The translations under genes were made by a program, and so were the position numbers. The notes beneath the pieces are model-generated. The model ran no database searches, was not told the DNA's origin, and worked only from the letters and a program-made list of their open reading frames with translations. A DNA stretch of 64,000 nucleotides from an uncultured Sphingomonadaceae bacterium. Its GTDB lineage: Bacteria > Pseudomonadota > Alphaproteobacteria > Sphingomonadales > Sphingomonadaceae. Each line of letters starts with the position of its first letter. The stretch's first letter is position 1. The stretch spans positions 558,001 to 622,000 of the forward strand of contig CANLUL010000001.1 of NCBI GenBank assembly GCA_947494305.1, read 5' to 3'. Positions 49,696 through 59,130 of this stretch are shown here, piece after piece.

Positions 49696-50124
49696 ATGAT
49701 ACATGCAACATTCAAAATTCTAATCGCAATTTTTGGTATCGCATGCATTGGGATCGCAGTCACACATATCGCAATCGGTCCATCTACTATCCCGGGTAGT
49801 GTTCCTGTCAACGCAACTATGGATAGTGAAGATCGTTTTTACGCGACGCTGTTCCTTGGATTTGGTGTGGCCTTGCTATGGTGCAGTCAGAATTTACAGC
49901 GACGTGGCGGTACATTCAAATTTCTCATGCACATTTTCTTTCTCGGCGGATGTGCACGCGTTGTTTCGGCTATTCAAGTGGGGCCTCCGAACCTCATGTT
50001 TCAAATCTTATGGGCGCTCGAACTCATCTTGCCTCCGATATTTTGGTATTGGCATCGAAAGGCTTTTCCGCGCCTCCCACAGATCAATGTCAGCGCGGAG
50101 GAACGCCTTCGCCAAAGACGTTGA
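49696..50124 (+). CDS. DUF4345 family membrane protein
   Basis: Four predicted TMs, GIAVTHIAIGPSTIPG, RFYATLFLGFGVALLW. Confidence 0.75.
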   Translation: MIHATFKILIAIFGIACIGIAVTHIAIGPSTIPGSVPVNATMDSEDRFYATLFLGFGVALLWCSQNLQRRGGTFKFLMHIFFLGGCARVVSAIQVGPPNLMFQILWALELILPPIFWYWHRKAFPRLPQINVSAEERLRQRR

Positions 50125-51184
50125 TCGCCTTATTGAAAGGCGCTTTGCGGTCATTATCATAGTTAGAAGGCGCAAATGCATTTCCTTCCCAGAGTATAAC
50201 GGCCTCTGGAGACCTGAGAACAGCTTTCAGATTGTACTGAGTCGCTCCATTCAAGGCACTCCATTCCCTTCGCAACTCCTCAAGGCACCAAATACGGTAT
50301 CTTGAAGAGGGCGCCTGTTCGTAAGTTGCTCCCTGGATATCCATGTTGAACCGGCTGGTGCCATTCCCAACAGCTATGGCATTTTGTCGATGTTGTGCCA
50401 AATTGGTCTCGCAGCATTCATTGAGAAGGGCAGTGAGTTCATCATCAATGCTATCGATCAGGTTTGGCGTGCTACCGTCGTCTTTACTATTCCAAACACG
50501 AGCGACCCACTCATATACTTTGGGTGCCTGTTCGCGCATAATCTCGGCAGGGTAGGGGTCCATGCCAAAATGTCGAAACATCGGCCCCATCATCCCAAAG
50601 TCCGCAATGGTCGGTGCGTCGCCCAAAATGAACGGACGCTTAGCGAAAATCGCTTCCAACAGGTTCAGTGCATCCAGATAAGTTTGGTCACAATGGGCGC
50701 GGCTCCTATCGTTAACGCCGTCACCTTTGACAAATTCATCCAACTGCCGCTTCTTGATCCGACGTATCGCCATAAAACGCGGTATCTTCAATCGACCTTC
50801 AATCTGATCCTCATAAATCGCTTGTGCTGCATAATCGCGAGAATTTCTGTAGGTCCAGCGATAATGCATTGCCGGCCGCCAAAGCCATTCATCAGCATAA
50901 TCTTCAATCATCAAAGCCGCAAATCGCAACACCGGATCTTCTGGGTATATACTGGCAGAATCCTGCTCACTATCCAGCCATGCGATCATCGGTGAACTGT
51001 CGGTCATCCATCGGCCGTCATCCAATTCAACGACCGGCATCTGTGAAGCGCCTGCATTTTCCCTGAGTTTCTTCTCTTCTCCAACCAGTGGGAGATTTGC
51101 ATAATTTAACGAACGATATCGCAGATAAGCTTCCAATTTTCCGGTATAGTAAGATATTTTGCAGCCATAGACTTTCATGTGCAT
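50090..51184 (-). CDS. Glutathione S-transferase-like protein with C-terminal extension
   Basis: Thioredoxin-like N-terminus (SQMPVVELDDGRWMTDSSPMIAWLD), GST-C region RPFILGDAPTIADFG, about 120 extra residues. Confidence 0.75.
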   Translation of the reverse strand: MHMKVYGCKISYYTGKLEAYLRYRSLNYANLPLVGEEKKLRENAGASQMPVVELDDGRWMTDSSPMIAWLDSEQDSASIYPEDPVLRFAALMIEDYADEWLWRPAMHYRWTYRNSRDYAAQAIYEDQIEGRLKIPRFMAIRRIKKRQLDEFVKGDGVNDRSRAHCDQTYLDALNLLEAIFAKRPFILGDAPTIADFGMMGPMFRHFGMDPYPAEIMREQAPKVYEWVARVWNSKDDGSTPNLIDSIDDELTALLNECCETNLAQHRQNAIAVGNGTSRFNMDIQGATYEQAPSSRYRIWCLEELRREWSALNGATQYNLKAVLRSPEAVILWEGNAFAPSNYDNDRKAPFNKAINVFGEGVPPR

Positions 51185-51291
51185 GTTCCTTGGATGTCTT
51201 TCATCAATCTTAGAGGACGCTTGCTGAGATTACAAAGCCGGTCGAAATCGATGTCAACGTTCCATGAGAAACTCTTGCCGCCGTTGAACAT

Positions 51292-51780
51292 ATGCCACGC
51301 AGTTACGTTTCAAACGATAGCAGTGTGTTTGTACTAGACTTTCTTTGGTCGCTTGATCTTACGTGGGAGGGGCTCTTGAACGATGAAAAAGCGAAAATAG
51401 TTCACGACCAACCAGGTCAAAGCGCTGAGCTGGAAGATATTCACTATCAATTTATCATTCACATCTGCCAACAAAATCAAGCCCGTGCGATTTATTTGGA
51501 CACGATAGATTTTGGCGAACCCGTCTGGGATATTTTGTTGGATCTGTTGGCGTCGGAGCACTTAGATAGGCCGTCATCAATCAAAGACATATCCCAGCGA
51601 TTGGGAATATCTGAGGCTCTTTGTCAAAGATGTGCAGACTATCTTCTTGACCGCGACGCAATATTTGAAAATCGCAACCAATATACGGCAAAAACATTCC
51701 CGTGGTTAGTTTCTTTAGAAACCAAAGCTAAGGTTAGAGAATGGTTAAATGGCTGTATTTCTGATGCACCGGTGATCTAG
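51292..51780 (+). CDS. Uncharacterised protein with putative C-terminal winged-helix-like segment
   Basis: 162-aa ORF; SSIKDISQRLGISEALCQRCADYLLDRDAIF resembles HTH. Confidence 0.55.
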   Translation: MPRSYVSNDSSVFVLDFLWSLDLTWEGLLNDEKAKIVHDQPGQSAELEDIHYQFIIHICQQNQARAIYLDTIDFGEPVWDILLDLLASEHLDRPSSIKDISQRLGISEALCQRCADYLLDRDAIFENRNQYTAKTFPWLVSLETKAKVREWLNGCISDAPVI

Positions 51781-52107
51781 ACAAAGCTCCATCCCGCAGT
51801 TTGTTAGTTATTTCTGAAAACTTGCTCTTTCGCTCTGCTCTTCGATAACTTCATAGGAAGTGCTAAATCGTTTCTATTCCCTTTTGCGATTGTTCGGCCA
51901 ATTGTTCCATATTTAATCGGAAACAAAACCTGAGAGACGTTTTAAAATTTAAGATTACCGAAACATATGAAAACGGGGAATTTCTGACGTTAGTTTAACA
52001 CTTATAATCCTAAAAAACATGTAAACTGTTTATCTTAGCGGATTGAAGCAATTCGTTTACTATTTGTCGAGGCTAGGTAAACGGGAACGTTGGGGCAAAA
52101 TAGGACT

Positions 52108-52824
52108 ATGAATTCAATGCGAAACTCTCGCACCATTCCGGGCACTCCGGTTGGGGTCACTAGGCATGTTCTTCAATTGTCTAGATCACTAGGTGCGATT
52201 TCATTCACCTACCATGTTGCCCCCGCTGTTAGCTCACCACAGATCAACGTTCCTCGCCTACTTTTTAGCAATGCTTGGACTCTGAGAAACTCTACATTGA
52301 GTGTTTCGTTAAGGCAGCAAATTGAGAAGATTCATGATCGGATAATTGCCGAAGGGGTGCCTACTACCTATGGTGCTATCATGCGCGAGGAGCAGTTGTT
52401 GGATTCTGATTTTGCGGCTCAAATATCGAAGAAAGTTTCTGCCAGCGGTATTAGAGATGAGTTGATCGTTCCAGTTTATGGACCGTATAAAATTGAGGGA
52501 TGCATGTGCTTTGGTTTTGATAAAAGTGTTCGCAAGTTGAAAAACGAGACCAGAGAAGCATTGGAAACACTCGCGACGTCATCGCATGTCAAAATTGTCT
52601 CCGCATTTAGGGACAAGATAAACAACGTAAAACTGTCAAAGAGAGAAACGCAGGTTTTGCGATGGCTAGCGCTTGGCAAAAGTCAGGGTGATATCGCAAC
52701 GATTTTGGACATCAAATCAACGACGGTTGATAGCTATACAAGGCGGATTTACGCCAAATTAGGGGTAAACACCAAAATTGCTGCAGTTCTTGCTGGAATT
52801 TCCACAGGCAAAATAAGCATCTGA
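52108..52824 (+). CDS. LuxR-family transcriptional regulator (solo)
   Basis: C-terminal LSKRETQVLRWLALGKSQGDIATILDIKSTTVDSYTRRIYAKLGVNTKIAAV; N-terminal ligand-domain-like region; ATG at 52108 (ORF opens with TTG at 52090). Confidence 0.85.
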   Translation: MNSMRNSRTIPGTPVGVTRHVLQLSRSLGAISFTYHVAPAVSSPQINVPRLLFSNAWTLRNSTLSVSLRQQIEKIHDRIIAEGVPTTYGAIMREEQLLDSDFAAQISKKVSASGIRDELIVPVYGPYKIEGCMCFGFDKSVRKLKNETREALETLATSSHVKIVSAFRDKINNVKLSKRETQVLRWLALGKSQGDIATILDIKSTTVDSYTRRIYAKLGVNTKIAAVLAGISTGKISI

Positions 52825-52884
52825 CCTCAATCTAGATGTCCTGATCCTGCTATTGGTCATCCACACAAAAGCCAAAACTCAATT

Positions 52885-55185
52885 TTACGCAACCTCAACA
52901 AAACTGTCCAAAACTCGTTTTGCTCCACTCTTTTCAAACTCTATCTCGAGTTTGTTACCCTCTTTTTCCATGACTTCACCGTAACCGAACTTGGTATGAA
53001 AAACGCGCATACCGACGGCCACGTCATCGCGTCCTTTGTTGCCTAGGGAAACTGCGCTGCGACGCGCTTCTTTTAGGTTTTGCGGCTTGCTATCGAAACC
53101 ACCGGATGAAGCGGCCCGTTGCCAGCCGGGGCCGCGCTGGCCCGCTCGAGTGGCGTTGGCTGCGGCCAGATGCGCAAAGGGATCGCTATTCTCACTCCAG
53201 TTGGCGCGCCACATGCTTTCGCCGCCAGACATGCTGTTTTCGTGCTCGACATGGTCTTCGGGTAACTCGCCAATAAAGCGCGAAGGAATGGAACTGGTCC
53301 ACTGGCCATAGATCCGCCGGTTCGCCGCGTGAAAAATGGTGCATTTTTTCTTTGCCCGCGTGATCGCGACATAGGCGAGGCGTCTTTCTTCCTCGAGACC
53401 GGAAACACCGCCCTCATCCAAAGTGCGCTGTGATGGAAACACGCCTTCTTCCCACCCGGCGCAAAAGACATGGTCATATTCCAAGCCCTTGGCGCCGTGC
53501 ATGGTCATGATTGTGACTTTGTCTGCATTATCCTGCGCGTCGTTGTCCATCACTAGGCTGACGTGCTCAAGAAAATCACCCAGCGTCTCATATTCCTCCA
53601 TCGCGCGGGTAAGTTCGGTCAGGTTTTCCAGTCGGCCAGCCGCTTCGGTTGATTTATCCGCTTGCAGCATAGTGGTGTAACCGCATTCGTCGAGCACGAT
53701 CCGCGCAATCTCTGCATGGGTGGTCTCACCCACCAAATCGCGCCAGCGCCCAAAGTTCCGCATCAGTTCCAGTACCGTGTTGCGCGCCCGAGCCGGTAAT
53801 TCATCGGTATCGCAAATGGTCAGCGCCGCCGCCGCCATGGGGATTCCTTGCGCGCGAGCAAGACGGTGTATCTTCTCCACGGTCTTGTCGCCGAGGCCGC
53901 GCTTCGGTGTGTTGACGATCCGTTCAAATGCGAGATCATCGGCTGGTTGTGCAATGACCCGCAGATAGGCAAGGGCGTCGCGAATTTCCGCGCGTTCGTA
54001 GAAACGAAAGCCGCCGATAATTTTATACGGCATGCCGATGGAGATGAAGCGATCTTCAAATTCGCGCGTTTGAAACTGGGCACGAACAAGGATGGCCACA
54101 TCGTTCAGCGAGACACCCTTAGTCTGCTGCAGCGCTTCAATCTCATCGCCTGTGCGCCGTGCTTCCTCCGGACCGTCCCAGACGCCAACGACCTGCACCT
54201 TTTCTCCGTCATCTTCCTCGGTCCAAAGTGTCTTGCCGAGGCGATTGCTATTATGATCAATTAAGGCAGATGCAGCCGCAAGGATATGTGGTGTGGAACG
54301 ATAGTTTTGCTCCAGTTTCACCACCTTGGCATCCGGAAAATCTTTCTCGAACTTCAATATGTTTGCGACTTCCGCCCCGCGCCATGAATAGATGCTCTGA
54401 TCATCATCACCAACGCAACAGATATTCTTGTGGCTCTGAGCAAGCAATCGCAGCCAGAGATATTGTGAGCTGTTTGTGTCCTGATATTCGTCGACAAGTA
54501 TATATTTGAAGCGTCGTTGATATTCCTCAAGTATGGTTCGCTCATTCTTCAACAGGTTGAGCGAAAGCAGCAACAAGTCGCCAAAATCGCAAGCGTTTAG
54601 CGCCTTCAATCGTGCCTGATAGGCGGCATAGAATTCCTGACCTCGACCATTTGCATATCGCTCCGCCTCATTGGCATCGAGGTCTTGCGGGTTCAGTCCG
54701 CGATTCTTCCACTGATCAATCAAGCCAGCCAGCATCCGCGCGGGCCAGCGCTTGTCATCAATCTCTTCCGCCTGAATCAATTGTTTGAGCAGGCGGATTT
54801 GATCGTCGGTATCAAGAATGGTGAAATTACTCTGTAGTCCGACCAGTTCGGCATGACGACGCAGCATCTTTGCGCCTATGCTGTGGAAGGTGCCGAGCCA
54901 TGGCATGCCTTCGAATGCCTCGCCGACGATAGATGCGATCCGCTCTTTCATCTCGCGGGCGGCTTTGTTGGTAAATGTTACGGCTAAAATTTCACTGGGC
55001 CATGCTTTGCGTGAATAGACGATATGCGCCAGACGCCGAGTGAGGGCGGCGGTTTTCCCTGTGCCGGCTCCAGCCAATACCAGCACCGGCCCATCGACCG
55101 TCAACACAGCTTCCCGCTGCGGTGGATTCAGGCCCACGACATATGGTGGATCGCTTTCCTGTGATGATTTGACTGGTTCGGCCAT
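52885..55185 (-). CDS. UvrD/PcrA-type ATP-dependent DNA helicase
   Basis: LAGAGTGKTAALTRRLAH, VDEYQDTNSSQY, GDDDQSIYSWRGA, MTMHGAKGLEYDHVF. Confidence 0.95.
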   Translation of the reverse strand: MAEPVKSSQESDPPYVVGLNPPQREAVLTVDGPVLVLAGAGTGKTAALTRRLAHIVYSRKAWPSEILAVTFTNKAAREMKERIASIVGEAFEGMPWLGTFHSIGAKMLRRHAELVGLQSNFTILDTDDQIRLLKQLIQAEEIDDKRWPARMLAGLIDQWKNRGLNPQDLDANEAERYANGRGQEFYAAYQARLKALNACDFGDLLLLSLNLLKNERTILEEYQRRFKYILVDEYQDTNSSQYLWLRLLAQSHKNICCVGDDDQSIYSWRGAEVANILKFEKDFPDAKVVKLEQNYRSTPHILAAASALIDHNSNRLGKTLWTEEDDGEKVQVVGVWDGPEEARRTGDEIEALQQTKGVSLNDVAILVRAQFQTREFEDRFISIGMPYKIIGGFRFYERAEIRDALAYLRVIAQPADDLAFERIVNTPKRGLGDKTVEKIHRLARAQGIPMAAAALTICDTDELPARARNTVLELMRNFGRWRDLVGETTHAEIARIVLDECGYTTMLQADKSTEAAGRLENLTELTRAMEEYETLGDFLEHVSLVMDNDAQDNADKVTIMTMHGAKGLEYDHVFCAGWEEGVFPSQRTLDEGGVSGLEEERRLAYVAITRAKKKCTIFHAANRRIYGQWTSSIPSRFIGELPEDHVEHENSMSGGESMWRANWSENSDPFAHLAAANATRAGQRGPGWQRAASSGGFDSKPQNLKEARRSAVSLGNKGRDDVAVGMRVFHTKFGYGEVMEKEGNKLEIEFEKSGAKRVLDSFVEVA

Positions 55186-55324
55186 AGGTGAACAGTTAGG
55201 GAACATCGTGGGCGGCGGCAAGGCTATTATAAGCGATATGACCTAATGGGCAGGTTGAAATATATGTTGCGATGCACCATTTATTAATCAAAGGGCACCA
55301 ATGCCTCCCCCACGGAGTAAGAAA

Positions 55325-55450
55325 ATGAGTAAAAGACTGACAACAAGTGCATGCGTTGCAACACTAGCAATGGTAGCGACCGCGCTATTTACCGGCTTTC
55401 AGAACGGGCACGTTGAGACCGCATCCATCCTCACCATGATGGGCGGATAA
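55325..55450 (+). CDS. Small hydrophobic peptide, 41 aa (below the ORF track cut-off)
   Basis: MSKRLTTSACVATLAMVATALFTGFQNGHVETASILTMMGG*, RBS-like GGAG at about 55313. Confidence 0.45.
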   Translation: MSKRLTTSACVATLAMVATALFTGFQNGHVETASILTMMGG

Positions 55451-55460
55451 TAGCGCACAA

Positions 55461-56000
55461 CTATTGAGCAGGGCGTAGGATATGTAACCGCGCTTTGCCG
55501 CTATCGCGTTCGCAATCGAGGTCAAAGCCTTTGACCTCGATTTTTTCATGCCTGGATGTTTCGATCGCGATCCAGGCAGATGGTGCGAACCAGCCCTGAC
55601 GACCCATTTTATCCAGCGCAACGGCACCTGCGCCGGTTTCATAAGGCGGATCCATCAAGATTAGATCATAAGGCTGCCGCGCCTGACCGAGGTGCAGAAC
55701 GGAGCCGATTTTGACATCGGCATCTGCGCCCAATGTCGAAATATTCTTTTCGAGTGCATCCAATGCAGCGCGATCTTGTTCGACAAAGGTGCAATGGGCT
55801 GCTCCGCGAGACAGCGCTTCAAGGCCTAACGCACCAGAGCCAGCAAACAGATCAAGCACCTGCAATCCTTCAAAATCACCGAATCGGCTGGTGAGCATAG
55901 AAAACAGCCGTTCGCGCGTGCGATCCGCCGTAGGGCGTGTGGTATCGCCCTTGGGAGCAATCAGCTTTCTTCCCCGCCATTCACCTGCGATAACGCGCAT
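55461..56000 (-). CDS. rsmD: 16S rRNA (guanine966-N2)-methyltransferase RsmD
   Basis: MRVIAGEWRGRKLIAP start, LDLFAGSGALGLEALSRGA, LILMDPPYETG. Confidence 0.94.
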   Translation of the reverse strand: MRVIAGEWRGRKLIAPKGDTTRPTADRTRERLFSMLTSRFGDFEGLQVLDLFAGSGALGLEALSRGAAHCTFVEQDRAALDALEKNISTLGADADVKIGSVLHLGQARQPYDLILMDPPYETGAGAVALDKMGRQGWFAPSAWIAIETSRHEKIEVKGFDLDCERDSGKARLHILRPAQ

Positions 56001-56815
56001 TAGTCCAAAGACTTTCGAAACTTCACCAGATCGTGCCTTCGCACAGGTGCGATTTCACCTTTTGGCAAGTCATCCAAGATAAACGGACCATAGCGCGTCC
56101 GGATCAATCGTGAGGTTTTGAGTCCAAAATGTTCTAGTACCTTACGAACTTCGCGGTTTTTGCCCTCGGTCAGGGTTATCTCAATCCATTGATTGCGTCC
56201 GGTACTACGCTCCAGATTTGCGGTAATGGGAGCATAACGCATTCCATCGACCGTGATGCCTTTATAGAGTTCTTCCAACTGGTTTTGCGTGATGTCACCA
56301 AATGTTCGGGCACGATAGGTGCGTTCGATGCCATTTTTAGGCAATTCCATCTGTCGCTTAAACTCACCATCGGTGGTCATCAGCAGCAAGCCTTCGGTGT
56401 TCAGATCAAGTCGGCCGATGGGCATGACCCGCTCCATATCGTCCGGCAGCACATCATAGATGGTTTTCCTGCCCGAAAAATCGCGCTCAGCGGTAAGATA
56501 TCCGTTCGGTTTGTGAAACAAGAATAACTTCGCCGGAGCCGGTTCCTGCACAGGATTTCCGTCAACGGTGATGCCGGTTAGATTCTTCAACTTCAGTGAC
56601 GGATGTTCGACGGGACTACCGTTAAGTTCAATCCGCCCAGCTTCGATCATCCGCTCAATTTCGCGGCGTGACGCAACACCAGCGCGAGCCAATAACTTGG
56701 CTATCCGCTGACCGCTTTCTCCGGATTCAGGATCAACCGGTTTACCCACGGGTTTCTGATCCGCACCAGGAGTAGGCTTTGCTTTATATTTCTTCGAAGG
56801 TTTCGGCTCGTTCAT
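56000..56815 (-). CDS. rRNA pseudouridine synthase (RluB/RsuA family)
   Basis: S4 domain RIAKLLARAGVASRREIERMI, PIGRLDLNTEGLLLMTTDG, EGKNREVRKV; start MNEPKPSKK at 56815. Confidence 0.92.
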   Translation of the reverse strand: MNEPKPSKKYKAKPTPGADQKPVGKPVDPESGESGQRIAKLLARAGVASRREIERMIEAGRIELNGSPVEHPSLKLKNLTGITVDGNPVQEPAPAKLFLFHKPNGYLTAERDFSGRKTIYDVLPDDMERVMPIGRLDLNTEGLLLMTTDGEFKRQMELPKNGIERTYRARTFGDITQNQLEELYKGITVDGMRYAPITANLERSTGRNQWIEITLTEGKNREVRKVLEHFGLKTSRLIRTRYGPFILDDLPKGEIAPVRRHDLVKFRKSLD

Positions 56816-56909
56816 GCTGCGCGCATGCCGGAAAATTTTTGTTACCGCAATCTGTAACCTTTGTGAAAACCAACGCGAATGCCATATTGTCACGATATTG
56901 GAGTTTGAA

Positions 56910-57707
56910 ATGAGCAAGACAATCCTAAGCATCATGGTTGCTGGCGCAGCCTTTGCCGGTTTTATGGGTACACAAGTAACCCAACTCTCTGCTGCAAGCT
57001 CCGAAGTCGTTGCGACACCCGCGAATGCTTCCGATGGCGGTACCCAGTCCCCTGAACCTGCAAATAAAGGCAGAACTGTCATCGAACTATTCACCAGTCA
57101 GGGATGTTCGTCCTGTCCCCCAGCAGATATGTTGGCCAATCGGCTTGCTAAAGACGACTCCCTGCTGGTGATTTCGCGGCCCGTCACATATTGGGATCGA
57201 CTTGGCTGGAAGGATACTTTGGCACGGGGAGAAAATACCCGATTGCAACGCGCCTATGCCAGCAAAGGCAATTCCGGTTCAGGCGTTTATACCCCCCAGA
57301 TCGTCGTGAATGGCGGTGACGGTGCAGTGGGATCGCGCGAAGGCGATATTCGCTCTATTGTGCGCCGTGCCCGCAATGATGGGCCAGACATTCAGATTGA
57401 TCGTGATGATGTAGGTCAAGTCATTGTGACAATATCTGGCAAGTCCCGGCATATGGCCAGTGTTTCGCTTTTAGCGCTCAGTTCTTCGGAGACCGTACAA
57501 ATCGGTCGCGGGGAAAATGGCGGCCGCAAATTGCACTATACAAACGTCGTGAAGGCTGAGACAAATCTCGGCAGCTGGCAGGGGCAAGCAGTAAGCTTCC
57601 CAATTGCCCCGGCAAAACTGAATCAGGCCGGAGCTGACAAATATGCGGTCATATTGCAACGTCCCGGAGCGGGAGCAATTGTTGGTGCAAGACTGCTCGA
57701 TATTTAG
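56910..57707 (+). CDS. DUF1223 exported thioredoxin-like protein
   Basis: VIELFTSQGCSSCPPADMLANRLA; signal-like N-terminus; start MSKTILSI at 56910. Confidence 0.88.
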   Translation: MSKTILSIMVAGAAFAGFMGTQVTQLSAASSEVVATPANASDGGTQSPEPANKGRTVIELFTSQGCSSCPPADMLANRLAKDDSLLVISRPVTYWDRLGWKDTLARGENTRLQRAYASKGNSGSGVYTPQIVVNGGDGAVGSREGDIRSIVRRARNDGPDIQIDRDDVGQVIVTISGKSRHMASVSLLALSSSETVQIGRGENGGRKLHYTNVVKAETNLGSWQGQAVSFPIAPAKLNQAGADKYAVILQRPGAGAIVGARLLDI

Positions 57708-57777
57708 GCTTTCCCAAAATCAAGCTGGCATTCAGGTGAATTGGCGCTAAAGATTCTTCTCAAGTGTCGGGGAGGGT

Positions 57778-59130
57778 GTGCGTGTGAGCGAAGTAGGAAC
57801 AGATTTGGGATGGCGCGGATATCTGCCCGAGGGTGTGCGACCATATAGCGAACCTGCTCCCTTAGCGGCATTGTTCCTTGGAATTTCATCTGGCTTTCCA
57901 TTTGCCATGATAGCCGCAACGCTTACAACGCGATTGGCACAAGCTGGGATCGAAAAATCCACGGTTACCGCTTTTGCGCTAACCTTCTTGGCCTATAATT
58001 TTAAGTGGCTTTGGGCACCGATAATCGATGCAATCAAGCTTCCGGTCATTGGTAGATTTGGGCAACGTGTTTCCTGGCTATGGTTCACCGCAGCCTTGGT
58101 GATGCTCTCTATTATGTATCTGGGCTCGCTTGACCCGACGGCCAATATAGGGGCTGTCGCGGTTGCTGCGATCATGGTGGGAACAGCTGGTGCAACCTTT
58201 GACATTGTTATTGATGCATATCGTATTGAATTGCTGGAACCCGAACAATTGGGTGTTGGGTCTGGAATGTCTCAATATGGCTGGCGCATAGGAGCTGCCG
58301 CAGCTGGAGCGGTTGCTCTGGTCATTGCTGATCGATTTGGCTGGTCGATGGCGTATTTTGTTGTGGCGTTTTTTGCTCTATTCGCCTTTTTCACGGGTTT
58401 GTTGATGGGTGAGCCTGAACGCCGTCAGGAACCGCAACCATTGAAGGGGCCGATTGAGGCTGCGATTGCTTACATCAGTCCGCTTGCGGAGTTTTTTAAA
58501 CGCTCCGGTGCGCTGATCGTTTTGCTTTTTGTGCTCGTTCACAAGATCGGCGATACATTGGCCAATCTGACATTTCGCCTATTGTTTGAAGATCTTGGTT
58601 TCACCAATGATGAAATCGCATTTTATGATGTCAGTTTGGGTTTCTTTGCATTTCTGATTGGTATTTTCGTAGGCGGAATGGTCTATTCCAAATTGGGTAT
58701 GAAAAAGGCCGTTATGCTCAGTTTAGTGCTGATGGCAGTCAGCAACCTGTCTTTTGCGGGATTGGCTGCTAGCGGTCACAATAACTGGGCAATGGCTGCT
58801 GCAATCGGATTTGAAAATTTCGCCAGCGGGATAGGCGGCGTTGCTGTGGTTGCTTATCTATCAGCACTTTGCAATCTAAGCTTTACGGCCACTCAATTCG
58901 CTCTTCTTTCAGCAGCTGCAAGCATATTGGGTCGTTTCCTAACAGGGACTACAGCCGGTTCTTTGATAGAAGGCATGGGTTATATCAATTTTTACTTGCT
59001 CACCACAGTGGCCGCACTTCCCGGCGTAATTATGTTTTGGGTGATGATCCGTTCAGGGCTGGTTGACCGTTCGCTTGGTACGGCCGGATCGGTTCATGCA
59101 GATGAAAAAGAAACAGGCTCTTCGGGTTAA
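57778..59130 (+). CDS. MFS transporter, AmpG-like
   Basis: 12-TM-type protein, LFLGISSGFPFAMIAATLTTRLAQAGI; GTG start. Confidence 0.82.
   Translation: MRVSEVGTDLGWRGYLPEGVRPYSEPAPLAALFLGISSGFPFAMIAATLTTRLAQAGIEKSTVTAFALTFLAYNFKWLWAPIIDAIKLPVIGRFGQRVSWLWFTAALVMLSIMYLGSLDPTANIGAVAVAAIMVGTAGATFDIVIDAYRIELLEPEQLGVGSGMSQYGWRIGAAAAGAVALVIADRFGWSMAYFVVAFFALFAFFTGLLMGEPERRQEPQPLKGPIEAAIAYISPLAEFFKRSGALIVLLFVLVHKIGDTLANLTFRLLFEDLGFTNDEIAFYDVSLGFFAFLIGIFVGGMVYSKLGMKKAVMLSLVLMAVSNLSFAGLAASGHNNWAMAAAIGFENFASGIGGVAVVAYLSALCNLSFTATQFALLSAAASILGRFLTGTTAGSLIEGMGYINFYLLTTVAALPGVIMFWVMIRSGLVDRSLGTAGSVHADEKETGSSG

Noticed and set aside
51781-52089. AT-rich 309-bp gap as a possible sRNA, tRNA or mobile element scar
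   Set aside because: No tRNA cloverleaf, no terminal repeats or target duplication seen by eye; only the weak dyad noted in the LuxR finding
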